Source: Bradysia coprophila (Eukaryota; Arthropoda; Insecta; Diptera; Sciaridae). Taken from it: a DNA stretch of 64,000 nucleotides. The stretch covers positions 558,001 through 622,000 of the forward strand of contig NC_050737.1 in NCBI RefSeq assembly GCF_014529535.1. The letters run 5' to 3'. The translations under genes and the position numbers were made by a program. The notes beneath the pieces were generated by a model. The model was not told the origin of the DNA, ran no database searches, and was given only the letters and a program-made list of their open reading frames with translations. This document shows positions 45,963 to 57,100 of the stretch, in pieces (position 1 is the stretch's first letter; the number at the start of each line of letters is the position of its first letter).

Positions 45963-48900
45963 GGGTACGGGCACCAGTATTCGGCCAAATAAGGATTGTG
46001 ATTAACTTTGGTGATTTTATTATAATAATTTTGCTAATTAATATTTACTTCTCAAATTTTAATTGAATTTAGCATTTAATTAAGATTTTTTTGATGATAA
46101 TTATGGATATTTATTTAATTATTTAATATTTGTAATTAAATCTCAAAGTTGAAAAACAGCGATTCGCTAGTTATCGTCCAAAAATTTCAGTTATCAGCCA
46201 TGTTGATCCAGTTATCGGCCACTTGAAGATTGTGTATAGGATAATGGGCGAAAATAGCAAGGAGAGGTGTTTTTACAATCCGACTGTTGAATATTATTGA
46301 TATTTGGACAAAGCAGAAAGAATATAGAGGAAGAAGTAGGTTTTCATACGATATTAGCGAAGAACAGTGGACATTCATTAAGATTGGAAGAAATATTGAA
46401 GGAAACAATTGTTCTATATTACATAGAGAAAATGTTTTATTGAACACTGATAGATACGTTTTATAGAAAAATAAAGGATGGGTAGATATCACATTTGGCT
46501 TTGTAATTTGATAAGCTTGTCATTCAATCGTTTCAAAGTCAGCTGGGTTTTTATTCGAGCTTTTTCAATTCTTTCTTCTTTTCGTTTTTCAAGCGACTTG
46601 AGTTTTGCCTTCTCGAGCCTTTCTTTCTTTCGCTTTTCAACTGCCTCAATTTTATCTTTTTTTTCGTCTTCAAGACGTTGTTTCATTGCTCTCCATTCGG
46701 GTGCTGATACCGCCATTGGAGTTTTCAACTTCTCCTTTCTCTTTTTACCTGAACTAATAGGCTTCGGATAGAATAAATGCTTCGTGAACCCAGTCCCAAT
46801 TGGACTTATCAAGTTTGGAGCAACGTGATTTGAAAAATGTGTTTGGGAGTTGGATTGAACGGCTCGTGCGAGATCAGGGACGATGGATGTCGTGATGTTA
46901 CCTTCGATATTGGATTTCGTCTGATCAGAATAATTTGTTATGTCGCGGAGTGCTTGCGCTGTTGAAATGTTTTTCGATTTGACGTCATCAACATCGGCAC
47001 CGAATTCGGCTTGGTTTATTTTTAGTTCACAGGTCGATGTAACAGGTACGATTGGTTGAAGTATTCTACAAGCTATAGAGGTCTCAGATTCATTTCTTGG
47101 GTCGCAGGCTGTCGACGTAAAGCTTTGAGAACTTGAGAAAGTCGGTGTGGCATCGTCGACATCCATAATAAATTCTGATAATTGAACTGACGTCAACGCC
47201 TTATCTTCAAATACATACGTGACTGAATCCAGCTCAGAAATTTCGAGCTCATCTTCCTGTAATCCAATAAACTCAATTAGAGGTTGAGATATCGGCGTTG
47301 AATCATTCAATGTAACGCATTGCGGCTCGTGTTCTGCTGGGGTTTCATTTCGCATAGCTTGCAGTACAGCATCTACGTTGATACCTTGTCCGATTAATAT
47401 ATCTCGCATATAATTGATAACATTCGATGCTATCAATAAATCGTCGATACTCGGCTTTTGGACAGCTGCTGCGTTAAGATTTTCGATAGTGTTTTGAACA
47501 CACTTGCTATAATCCACAGCATCTGGATTAAAAGGATAAATTCCCGTTGCACGAAATCCATTTCGTATGGCTTGAGATAAGTCTTTTTCTTGGAGAACAG
47601 TCGCAATCATGGGACAAAATGTTGTTTTTGTTAATGTTCGTTTTGTTAATGTGAGTACAATTCGGCAAGAAAGAGTACAAAATGATCTGATTATCATGGC
47701 AAAATTGGCTCAATTCCATTGTGAGATGTGATTTATGACCATCTACCAGCAGCAAAACTGGTTTCTTAATGTTACTTTGAGTTATCCATTGGTTAAATCC
47801 ATTTGCAATAAATTCGAAAAATGTTTCGCTTCTCATCCAACCGGTCTCGGACTTTCCAATAAACCATGTATCTGGCACGGTACTTATAATATCCTTAGGT
47901 AACCGAACGTAAGGGAATACGACCATCGGCGTTACTGTTTCACCACTCGCACTGAACGTGAACAAGCATGTGATGGTTTCTTTTTCGCTACCTTTCTGCA
48001 CCGTGTAGACATTTTTCCAACCTTTGGGAGCAATAACTTTTCCTGTTTTCGGACACATGGAGAAGCTAGTTTCGTCACAGTTGAATATCCTTTTCGGGTC
48101 GAGTAAAACGTCGCCGGCGTTTTCCCTTTGCATGTAATTCTCCAGGTCGGTGAACCACTTTCGAATGCTCTGTTCCGTTACTACTGCACGACCGCCTGAT
48201 ATTCCTTCAGCTTCACGCAAACTAAGCTCCGGATGTCTTCTTAAGAAGAGTTTGTACCAAGATTTCCCTGGACGGTTGTCTGTAAACGGATTTTGCCGTT
48301 CGTCATCTCGGATTATGTTTTGTACAGTGTTCAACAGGTCATCTGGTTTTCGGGGAAAGCCGCATTTCGTTAGGCTTATCATCCACTGCACAAGTGTCTC
48401 TTCTTCCCGAACCGTGAGAATTGTATTAGGACCCATTTTACGAGGCCCGTTAGCTGTTTTTCCGTTGATTTTATCTTGTAGAGTTGCTCGGGGCACTCCA
48501 TATTTGACACTGGCAGCACGAATACTTAACTGGCTCTTGATCACTTCATTTACCGCATTCAGCATTGCTGTTTCTTCGTAACGAAACCGTTTTCGCTCAA
48601 CTTTTGGCCTGAAAATTTGTTTTTTTATGCAAATTAGACTCATTGCTAGGTTATTTTGATTCTGAAATTCATCATGGCCGAACACTAAAACACAATGGAA
48701 AAAGTGACTTCAATGTTCGGCCACAACAATTTCAGTCTTTTTATTCAGTTTTAAATTACTTTCCGTATTGAAATTTATAATTAATCACAAAATTAAGCCT
48801 TTGTCTATGTTTCCGAGTGTTTATTTCGTATTAAAACACTTTTTAATTGAAGAAATACTTACATTTTTCATAATCACTTTGGCAGCGTTCTCTTAACAAA

Positions 48901-49127
48901 AGACTTAGCCGAACCATAATAATAAACACGTCATGTGTTTCAAGACAATTAAAAATACACTGTAAACTGTAATATGAATGAGGCTTCATCAACCATAGGG
49001 TAATTGATGTAGCTTCCAATAAAAAATACAATCGGGGCAATTTATTTTATAGAATATAGATTATTTAATGAAAATAGTTGTAAGTGGCCGATAACTGGGA
49101 GGTGGCCGAATACTGGTGCCCGTACCC
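45963..49127 (-). mobile_element. pogo/Tigger-type DNA transposon, 3.2 kb
   Basis: Both ends carry the same 25-bp inverted terminus, beginning GGGTACGGGCACCAGTATTC and continuing GGCCA, with no mismatch. TA stands at 45961-45962 and 49128-49129. Subterminal copies of CAGTTATCGGCCAC lie inside both ends (near 46190-46225 and 49086-49100) and may be transposase binding sites. TA duplication, a pipsqueak-type HTH and a DDE transposase place it in the pogo group of Tc1/mariner. Perfect termini suggest it moved not long ago, yet the transposase gene is damaged, so movement would need transposase from another copy. Confidence 0.93.
46489..48643 (-). pseudogene. pogo/jerky-like transposase, internally deleted
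   Basis: The first open part (48643 to about 47590) has a pipsqueak HTH (RAASVKYGVPRATLQDKING), a CENP-B-type second helix region (NPFTDNRPGKSWYKLFLRRH) and the DDE core with NCDETSF (first Asp), TGWMRSETFFEFI and LLVDGHKSHL (second Asp). After FLPNCTHI the LQPLD block expected to carry the third Asp and the following W-rich part are missing. The frame there gives only an Asn/Lys stretch and stops. Coding similarity resumes in another frame at LSQAIRNGFRATGIYPFNP (about 47590) and continues to a Lys/Glu-rich tail ending at 46489. An acceptor TTTTCAG just inside the first part suggests a small upstream exon. Confidence 0.85.
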
Positions 49128-49334
49128 TACCTCGACTATAATCAAACATCGAACAATGACTACAGTGTTTCTCTCGACCATTTCTATCACAAAATTTGTC
49201 TTGTTATGTCAGATAATACCTATAAGTGTGTTGCATTAAATACTAATATCAATTTTGCACTCACATCAGTATTTTCAGTTTAGTAAATAACACTGACAAC
49301 ATTTCCTCAGTTCTTTCCCGTTGTTACTAGCGCA

Positions 49335-51715
49335 ATGATTGCATTTCTTTTTTTAATATTCTGTTTTGGGCTGAGTCTCTACTTGTATCTGACATGGAAT
49401 TTCGATTATTGGGAGCGGCGTGGTGTAGTTGGACCACGTCCGCTACCTTATGTTGGAACATTTCCTAAAACCGCATTGCTGGATAAAAGTTCGAATTACA
49501 TCAATGAAACAAGTGAAATATTTCGGTTGGTAGAAATTTCGTTTTGTCTGAAAGCTTTTTAAATTACCTTATCTTATCAGAGGGTATTACGATGTTACTA
49601 CATCGTTTTGTTGTTGAAATTCAATACTGTATAAGATTCCGGTAAACTGTTCTAGCACGGCAGAGTAAAATAAATTAGCCGTTCAAGCCTTTCTATGACG
49701 GCTTAGATTTTCTTTTTAAAATTCTGATCCCTGTCATTCCCTCTTCTTAAAGTAAATATTACCGAAAGCATCGATTTATTGGAGTTTTCGAACATCGTGA
49801 GCCTAAGCTGATGATTCTTGATCCTGCTCTAGTGGTTGATGTTTATGTTAAGCATTTCAAACATTTTTCCGATAACTCTATGAGTGAAACAGTACGTGAT
49901 AACTAAATCACCTAAAAAATCCGACCTACAATTAAGTCCAATGTTGCATTTTCAGGTACATGCTAAGCAGGATCCATTGTTCAAATTAAATCCATTCATT
50001 GAAACCGGTTCCGGATGGAAAGAACGACGATCTGACATGGCTCCAGCATTTACAATGTTACGGGTAAATTGAAGATTTAAACAAAGACATTCGTATTACC
50101 TCTACGCATATTCCCACTCAGGTAAAGGCCATGTTCCCGGCCATGGAAGTATCGAGTCATAAATTAGTGGATTACGTAAATAAATTGCTTGAGTCCGGTC
50201 AAGACGTCATAGCTTCAAAAGACGTGGGAACATTTGCGACGACGGTTTAAATCTTTATCTATCAATTGTTTTAATTTCAGATAGCGTCTAGGGTAACAGC
50301 TGATAGCTTATGCACTAATATGTACGGTCTCGATGCCAAAGCATTTGACAACAATCCCGACTTTCTTCATCAAAGCCTTCGAATGTTTCATAATGTTCCA
50401 GTACTTCGGTCCATAATGTGGAAAATATTTCCCATTTTGGACCGTATTCTACCGAGTCAGTCGGTCGCTACTGAATTCAACGACTGGTTTGTGCGACTTT
50501 ACCAAATGGCAGTTGAATTGCGCCAAAAAAATTGTATCGAAAGCGACGACTTTCTTAATTTTTTGATAGAATTGGAAAAGAAGAAGAATCTTCAAACTGT
50601 TGAATCAGCCGCAAATGCATTCATTTTCTTCTTGGATGGATTTGAAACCACTTCGTACATGTTGGGCTGTGCAATTAACGAACTGGCCAAAAATAAAGTG
50701 TGTCAGCAAAAATTGCGCTCCGAAGTGAAATCATTGAAGGGCAGGGGATTCGATGATTTAAATCAGATGCCATATTTAGACGCTGTTGTTAATGGTAAAT
50801 GCAAATGACATTGGACTTATGAGATTTTTAGTCACACATTTTTTCTTGCAACATCTTTATATATATTCACATCACCACATCCCACTTCCAATTTTTAGTT
50901 TCTCGAAAAACACTCTACCATTGAGTTCGCACTTATTTCCAAAACTCTCACACACAGTTTAATCTCATTTCCACAATTAAAAAGATTTAAAAAAATGTAT
51001 GGTCGCAAGATTCCTACGGGTACGAATGTCGCACTGTGTGAGGTTCTTCTTTTCAGAGAAATGATAACAGATGGCACTACTTCCATGAGGTGGCAGCAAC
51101 GCCTTATGTTATCATTTCTTTGCTTTTTCACCATATAAACGTATGAATTTCACGCTTACGTGTGGCCAACCGACTTTTTGAAGTATCAAAACTGAATTTT
51201 ACGTTAACTTCCAGAGACAACACGCATTAGCCCCTTTCCATTTCCAATTTGGAAAACTTGCACAGAAAATATTGTACTAACTGATTACGATGGTCGCACC
51301 GTTCAGATCGATAAGGGGACCAAAATAATATTGCCAACAACTGCTTTACACCATCATCCCGATTTTTACGTCAATTCCAATGAATTTAATCCTGATCGAT
51401 TCATCTCAAGCGCAAGTGATGCAAAGACTTTGAAAGACGCCGGCGTCTTTGCCCCATTTGGTAATGGACCTCGTATATGCATGGGTAGGCTGCAATGTCT
51501 TTTCAAGCGTTTTCAAGTCAAAAATACTCAACTATTTTTACATTCATTAAGGAATGCGTTGGGCCGTTCTTCTTCTAAAATCAGTGTTAAGCGTGCTGGT
51601 CGAGAAGTTCGAGATGTCAGTGCACTTAAACGCAAGTGATAAGCCAAGCTCTCAGACCGGAATGCTGTTTTTCTCTGCTAATGATGTGGTGCTAGAGTTG
51701 AAGCGTTTAGAATAA
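49335..51715 (+). CDS. Cytochrome P450, CYP3 clan
   Basis: Seven exons (49335-49525, 49753-49891, 49956-50063, 50122-50223, 50281-50794, 51215-51484, 51552-51715) keep frame at every junction and give 495 residues, the normal length. An N-terminal membrane anchor (MIAFLFLIFCFGLSLYLYLTW) is followed by GPRPLPYVGT, a substrate-site region FIGVFEHREPKLMILDP, helix C WKERRSDMAPAFT, the I-helix FFLDGFETTS (about 296-305), the K-helix ExxR (ETTR, 352-355), PDRF (411-414) and the haem loop PFGNGPRICMG with Cys440. These place it in the microsomal CYP3 clan, whose members metabolise xenobiotics; CYP6, CYP9 and CYP28 are candidates for the family. Nothing looks broken. The last exon follows a short intron with a weak TAAG acceptor. 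Confidence 0.93.
49656..49675. mobile_element. Solo end of the CACGGCAGAG MITE
   Basis: CACGGCAGAGTAAAATAAAT in P450 intron 1 matches the right terminus of the 7-bp-TSD family (32089-32290, 53135-53298). The rest of the element was not found nearby, so this is a truncated or scrambled copy. Confidence 0.6.
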
Positions 51716-53127
51716 TAAAAACTATAATTTGTATCGGTTACTACTGTTGCGACAATACTAATGTAATATGAGTGCTGTTTTCAGGATCAACTTTTTAGGA
51801 ACGACGTGCAGCGTATGAGCCGATTTCGTCAGTACACTCGAAGTTCTGAAAGAACCTTGAGTACACTAGATTCGTTTGTAAACGTTTTATCGCAAGAACA
51901 GATTTTTGTTTTGTTTTGTTGACAAACAAAAATACTGAGATACTGAATTTGTGTAGAATTGTTGCTGAACAGTCCATTTTCGCATGACGAGAGGAGGCAA
52001 AACAGAACATGCGACGTAGTTCAATGACTCGCAATTTTGTGAAACTCGCAAACTCACTCGTGTGTTCTTGAGCAACCTGAAATTAACTAGTATCACAAAA
52101 TTGTGTCCTTGTGTAATGAACTACTTTCGCAGCATCCAACTTAATCTACTATTATGCAACTCAACGACACAATAGGCAAAAGCAAACTCAACAACAAAAA
52201 TAATTAAAATTAACGATGGTTACTTTTACTGGCTCGCTCGTTGTTCGCCGAAGATTGCATTTTGCGTTATGCGAGTTCGGGATAACTTCTTCCTCGGTCA
52301 GTCATCGGTGTTGTCGACCTCTTCAAAATCGTGAACATAGATGTCAGCCAAATAATCGCCATAAGTTACGTACTCCAAAAACTTTCTAATATTCAGCGAT
52401 TTCGATTTCTTTCTTACAATCACCTTTCGACACATTATCCAGTTCAGCTTATTTTAATGATACGATTGTTTGCAGATTTTCTATTAAAAACCAAATGTTG
52501 GGGCTCTACCTTTCGATCAATAAATTGATCGTCCGATTCAGTGTTTCAGTGGAACCTTATCACTTAAATGTCAATTTATTATGGCCTACACATTCTTAAA
52601 ATCGATTTTCAACCGTGAAGCCAAGATGACACTTTTTTGGCCAAATGTAGAAAAGTGTAGTGAAGAACCTCAGCTTTACACCGATACCCATTAAGTAGTA
52701 GTTTGGCGGGGTGGAACACACAGCTTTTATCTGTTAAGTAGTCACGGACCAATTTTGAATATAGATTGTTATGATCAGAGCGAGAAAACCGAATACTAGT
52801 TATTATAACTTGCCTTGGGATACTTGTCAGAATATCTCTTTCTCTTTCATCATAACACTCTATAGGTCTGTGCCAAGGCCATACAAATTGTCAAATTTCA
52901 TCAATAGAGACATGACCTCATCAATTAGTTATTTACGTCACAGGCACATTTCATTTTCTCGTGACGTATTAAGTTTACTATCCTCAAAATTGACATTTCT
53001 ACGCTCGGCTCTCGTATGAAGTATGAAAATTTACATGAAAACCGGATACCTGTGGATGAAATCTTGTTCGTTTGGCCGGTGAAAATTCGTGTTTACAGTT
53101 ACTAAACCTATACTAAAAATAAATCGA
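51716..53127. other. Spacer, no gene seen
   Basis: AT-rich DNA downstream of the P450. AATAAA at 51714-51719 overlaps its stop codon. No coding gene or clear repeat is recognised. Confidence 0.5.
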
Positions 53128-53134
53128 ACTCAAG

Positions 53135-53298
53135 CACGACAGAGTAAAGTTTTGACTAGTAGCCCTATATTTTTTGCAATTTTTTTGTTCAATTTATGTC
53201 AATGTTCATTTGAGTTCATTTTCATCACGTGTATTAGGTCCCTTATTTGACATTTCGAAAATGAACCGCTCCTGCCTGGTTTATTTTACTCTGCCGTG
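53135..53298. mobile_element. MITE copy B, CACGRCAGAG ends, 7-bp TSD
   Basis: 164 bp with ends CACGACAGAGTAAAG and, in reverse, CACGGCAGAGTAAAATAAAC. It is closely similar to 32089-32290 over its right half (TTTGAGTTCATTTTCATC, TAGGTCCCTTATTTGAC, CGCTCCTGCCTGG) but has lost part of the left arm. ACTCAAG is duplicated at 53128-53134 and 53299-53305. Confidence 0.88.
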
Positions 53299-53305
53299 AC
53301 TCAAG

Positions 53306-54165
53306 GTACATAACATTACTTAGTTGCCTGTAAATTTCTTGTTTTGACTAGTGGTAATTTTGTTTCCCGAGCTGGAGGCATATACTATTTTTGGCATTGC
53401 GTTATAATCGAGAGGTGATTTCTGGAATTAAATTCTCAAATATTCCGTAGAATTGACGAAAAAAAAATACAAAATCCAAAAATTTGTAAACAAATTTTAC
53501 GAAATTTTTTCCTCTCCAAAAATAGGGCATAATACAAGAGCTACAATCAATTTGCAAAACAACCATTTTCATGCAAGTAACTCCATGCTGAAGCGATCAT
53601 TAGAAATCATTTGACCATAAACTTTGATATTTATCGTATCCATAAAAGAAAATAATTTGGGAAATTATGCATCTGAACATTGGAAATTCGTCCACCAAAT
53701 TTTTAAATGCGCAAACATAAAGAAACAAAATTCAGATTAACATAAAAAATAACAGCTGGGTATAGACGGAACAGACGTACACTTTCACGACTTTGACAGC
53801 TGTGTACATTTTTTTTGGTTCCTTTCGTTCCTTTTCCATCCTTTTCCGTGTAAATATACAGTGTAAGTGTCGCAAAATGTCAAAACCTAAATAAAATAAA
53901 TGCGAACGAAACACAAAAACCAATAAATGTTTGCCAAGCAAACATTAAATGCTTTTGGTTCATTCGAAAAAGAGTCTACGGAAATGTTTGAGTGATTTTT
54001 TGTTTGACGATATTCAAGAAGTTCAATGAATTTGTAAACAATCAGATTGGGCGGTGACAAAAAAAAAAATTGTGAATGAAAATACTCAACACAGAAAAAA
54101 AACATTCGCTGAACTTGTTGTTTAACAACTAAAAATTAATTCATCGAATTGACTCTGCATTGACT
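53306..54165. other. Spacer and MCC promoter region
   Basis: AT-rich sequence with no recognised gene. The 5' UTR of the first MCC exon should lie in its last part. Confidence 0.4.
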
Positions 54166-57100
54166 ATGAATGAGAATATCGATGAAAGTGATCATCGTCA
54201 CGGTCGATATTTGAGCGGTGATAGTGTGGACGGAGAAGACTTAGCGAAAATTTGCCGTAGGCTCGGTCTCACCGGACCACTGGAACCCTTGTTGCGCGAG
54301 CTGAAATGTGATGCGGCACAAAAGTATCCTCAATATGTGAATGTGAAAGAGCCGCCGCGAAAGCACAGCAATACAAAAAGTTGTGAACGCAGAAATGCTA
54401 AAAGGGATAAAGAGTTCGACGACAGCGGTGATGTTCATCAATTGGGTGGACGAGTGGCGAAAAGTAGTACCTACGGTCAGGAATCGTGGGGACGAGATTC
54501 GGGTGCAAGAGACTTGTCACCTGAACCACATCCTAGAGATATGTGTGGAGTAGAAAATCAACATGCGGATACAGATCCGGGAACCAATTCGATGATTCAT
54601 TTGGCTAATAAGGTAATGACATTCTTTGCAATTTAGACAATTTCACTTTAGGATTGCGTTTCTTTACATCCTTCTGAACCTTGAATATTTTGTTCATGTC
54701 AGTGTTGTCTTTGTAAAACCAGCAAGAACAAATTCTGGATTCTGAGCCGTCTTTCATGATAACTTCTGTAAGCCGGAATTAGTAACTCAAATTGGGTTTG
54801 ATGCACAGTATTGCTGATTCATCCACATTTTTCGGAGCCTCATATTTTTTCTCTGTACGAACAATATTGAGAACGCTTTTCTTCCTAATTATCCCATGCT
54901 ATGTGGATGTATAGTACGTCTGATATTCTAACCATTACCTCTTCTTCTTGCAAAACTTCATCTGCTTCCCTATGGAAAAAAGCAATGTTTACCGTGCTAA
55001 GCCGAAGCTAAAACCTTCAAATTCCAGGACACCCATACCATACGACCGCTACCGAATATGAACATTTATGCAAATCGGTTAATATTTGCTCAATTGAGTC
55101 AGAAACACATTTCCTGTCATTGTACTGCCCATGAACAAGTCTTTCGTTCACTACTTCTAGCAATCAATCGACCGAACCAATATCCTTGAACTTTTTTCCC
55201 GATTGGTGTCATCAACACCATGTATTGCCGCTTCGATTTCGATAACTGTTTTTGGGCTGGGAGCCTTCAAGTTTATTTAAAAGCTTGTCGTGACGACGTT
55301 TTGTTCCGGACATGACTCGATAGATTAGAGATTGAATGACATCTTTATAAACACAATACAAGTAGTATATTGCAGTCTTCTCTGTGAAATAACATTAATG
55401 GAAACAAACACATCCATTCCATGAATAATAGCGGTAGATCTGAGAACCCTTTTCCATCAGGGACTATTTTTGAGAAATTCTTTGAGAAATTTTGAGAAAT
55501 TTGAGAAATTCTTTGAGAAATCTTTGAGAAATTTTTGAGAAATTTTTTATATTTTTGAGAAATTTGAGAAATTTGTGAGAAATTCTTTGAGAAATAATTG
55601 AGAAATAATTGAGAAATTTTGAGAAATTCGATTTCTCAAAATAGTCCCTGTTTTCCATACAAGTTAGTGTCAACGAACTCCTAAACTTCCTTAACAAATA
55701 AAAAGCTCTTCATCACTTATAGCTAAAACTGTGATCAAAGCTCTTCACTCATTTATTTCGATCAAACTTTTCCATGTTATTGTCGATAAATCTTTTCAAT
55801 TTTCTAAAGTCAACATCGTTCCACTTCTTCATTTCAACACAGTTCATGTGGATGGATCCTTTTAGATATTACTCAAGTAATTCGTGTAGTTGCAGTGTGC
55901 GTTGACCCAAATAAATTCCAAAAATAGTTTCTAAAGGAATATACACGTCGCGCCATAAGTATAAGGAATATGATATAGCTTCCTGTTCTACACTCTGCAT
56001 CCAATTACATTTTATGTGTTCATGAGCTCTCAACCCTGTTGTTTTCTCTCTATTGTTCCATTGATTTTTCTTCTTTCATACAAATAATTTTTTAAGAAGA
56101 AATTTCATTTTAAACGTGCAAAAAATTACAACTCTTTCTATCCTCAGAATGTTTATTTTATGTGTTTCAATTATACTGGTTGGATTCTCAACCTCTCGAA
56201 AATGATACAAAATAGAAAACAAATAAATTGAACAGACACACACCAGCACCATCATCGTCCATACAGGAAACCCTCATCTACTTTGCAGTATTTGTATAGA
56301 TTCATAATTCAATTTACAGCACACAGAAAAAATAAAATAGTTGCGTTCATAAATTCTATACTGTGACGATTCGTTTTCCATCGATTTTATTTTTAATTTC
56401 AGTAGCTAGTTGGACGTTTCCAAACTCACATTCAATAAAATTTCGTAATTGTTTTACTATTCCGTGCTGCGCTCCCATAGTTTCTTATACAGTTTGGTGG
56501 AAAAATTTAATTTTGTTTGATTAAAAATTCATTCAAATCAAATGAAATTAATGAAAACACTCCAAATCGTCTTACGGGCTATTCGGTGTTGTTTATGGAA
56601 TTCCGAACCAACAATTATAATTCAATGAATCTCTCGCACTGTATTACGCGCGCATACCATATTCGAATCACTCCCGAAGTGCGACAGCTCAAGGTTAACC
56701 AAATACATCAAACTGAGAAATTAAAGAAAAAAAAAGAAGATTTAATTGAAGCAAATTCAAAGGAAAACACATGTTTTTCGCTTGGCACGGAACAGCAAAA
56801 AAAATTGTAGATAAACAAAACTCAACAAGCATGCTCATCGAACGAAAATTGTGTGTTTTATTGCCATATAAGAAATCCTTGCGTATAAGTGGAGAATACC
56901 TTCATTGAAAGGAAAACGAACAATACATTTCTACGCAGGAATATAGTGAGCGTGGAATCTCTTTCGTCAGTACCTATGTACCTATCCTATCCAATGCGAT
57001 TTTATGTTACGGAATTCTCTCACAATTTCTCTATGATTTTTTTTTTGTGTGTGAATATTACTTGGAATTTTTCATTCATTTTCTCATTTTTCCTTCTACT

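Noticed and set aside
46489-47697. Second transposon frame taken as a full ORF from its first Met
   Set aside because: Its first 25-30 codons overlap the transposase in another frame and carry no family similarity; similarity begins near LSQAIRNGFRATG.
50895-51134. Minus-strand frame in P450 intron 5
   Set aside because: It lies in an intron containing a short inverted repeat (AAATGATAAC...GTTATCATTT) and has no motif.
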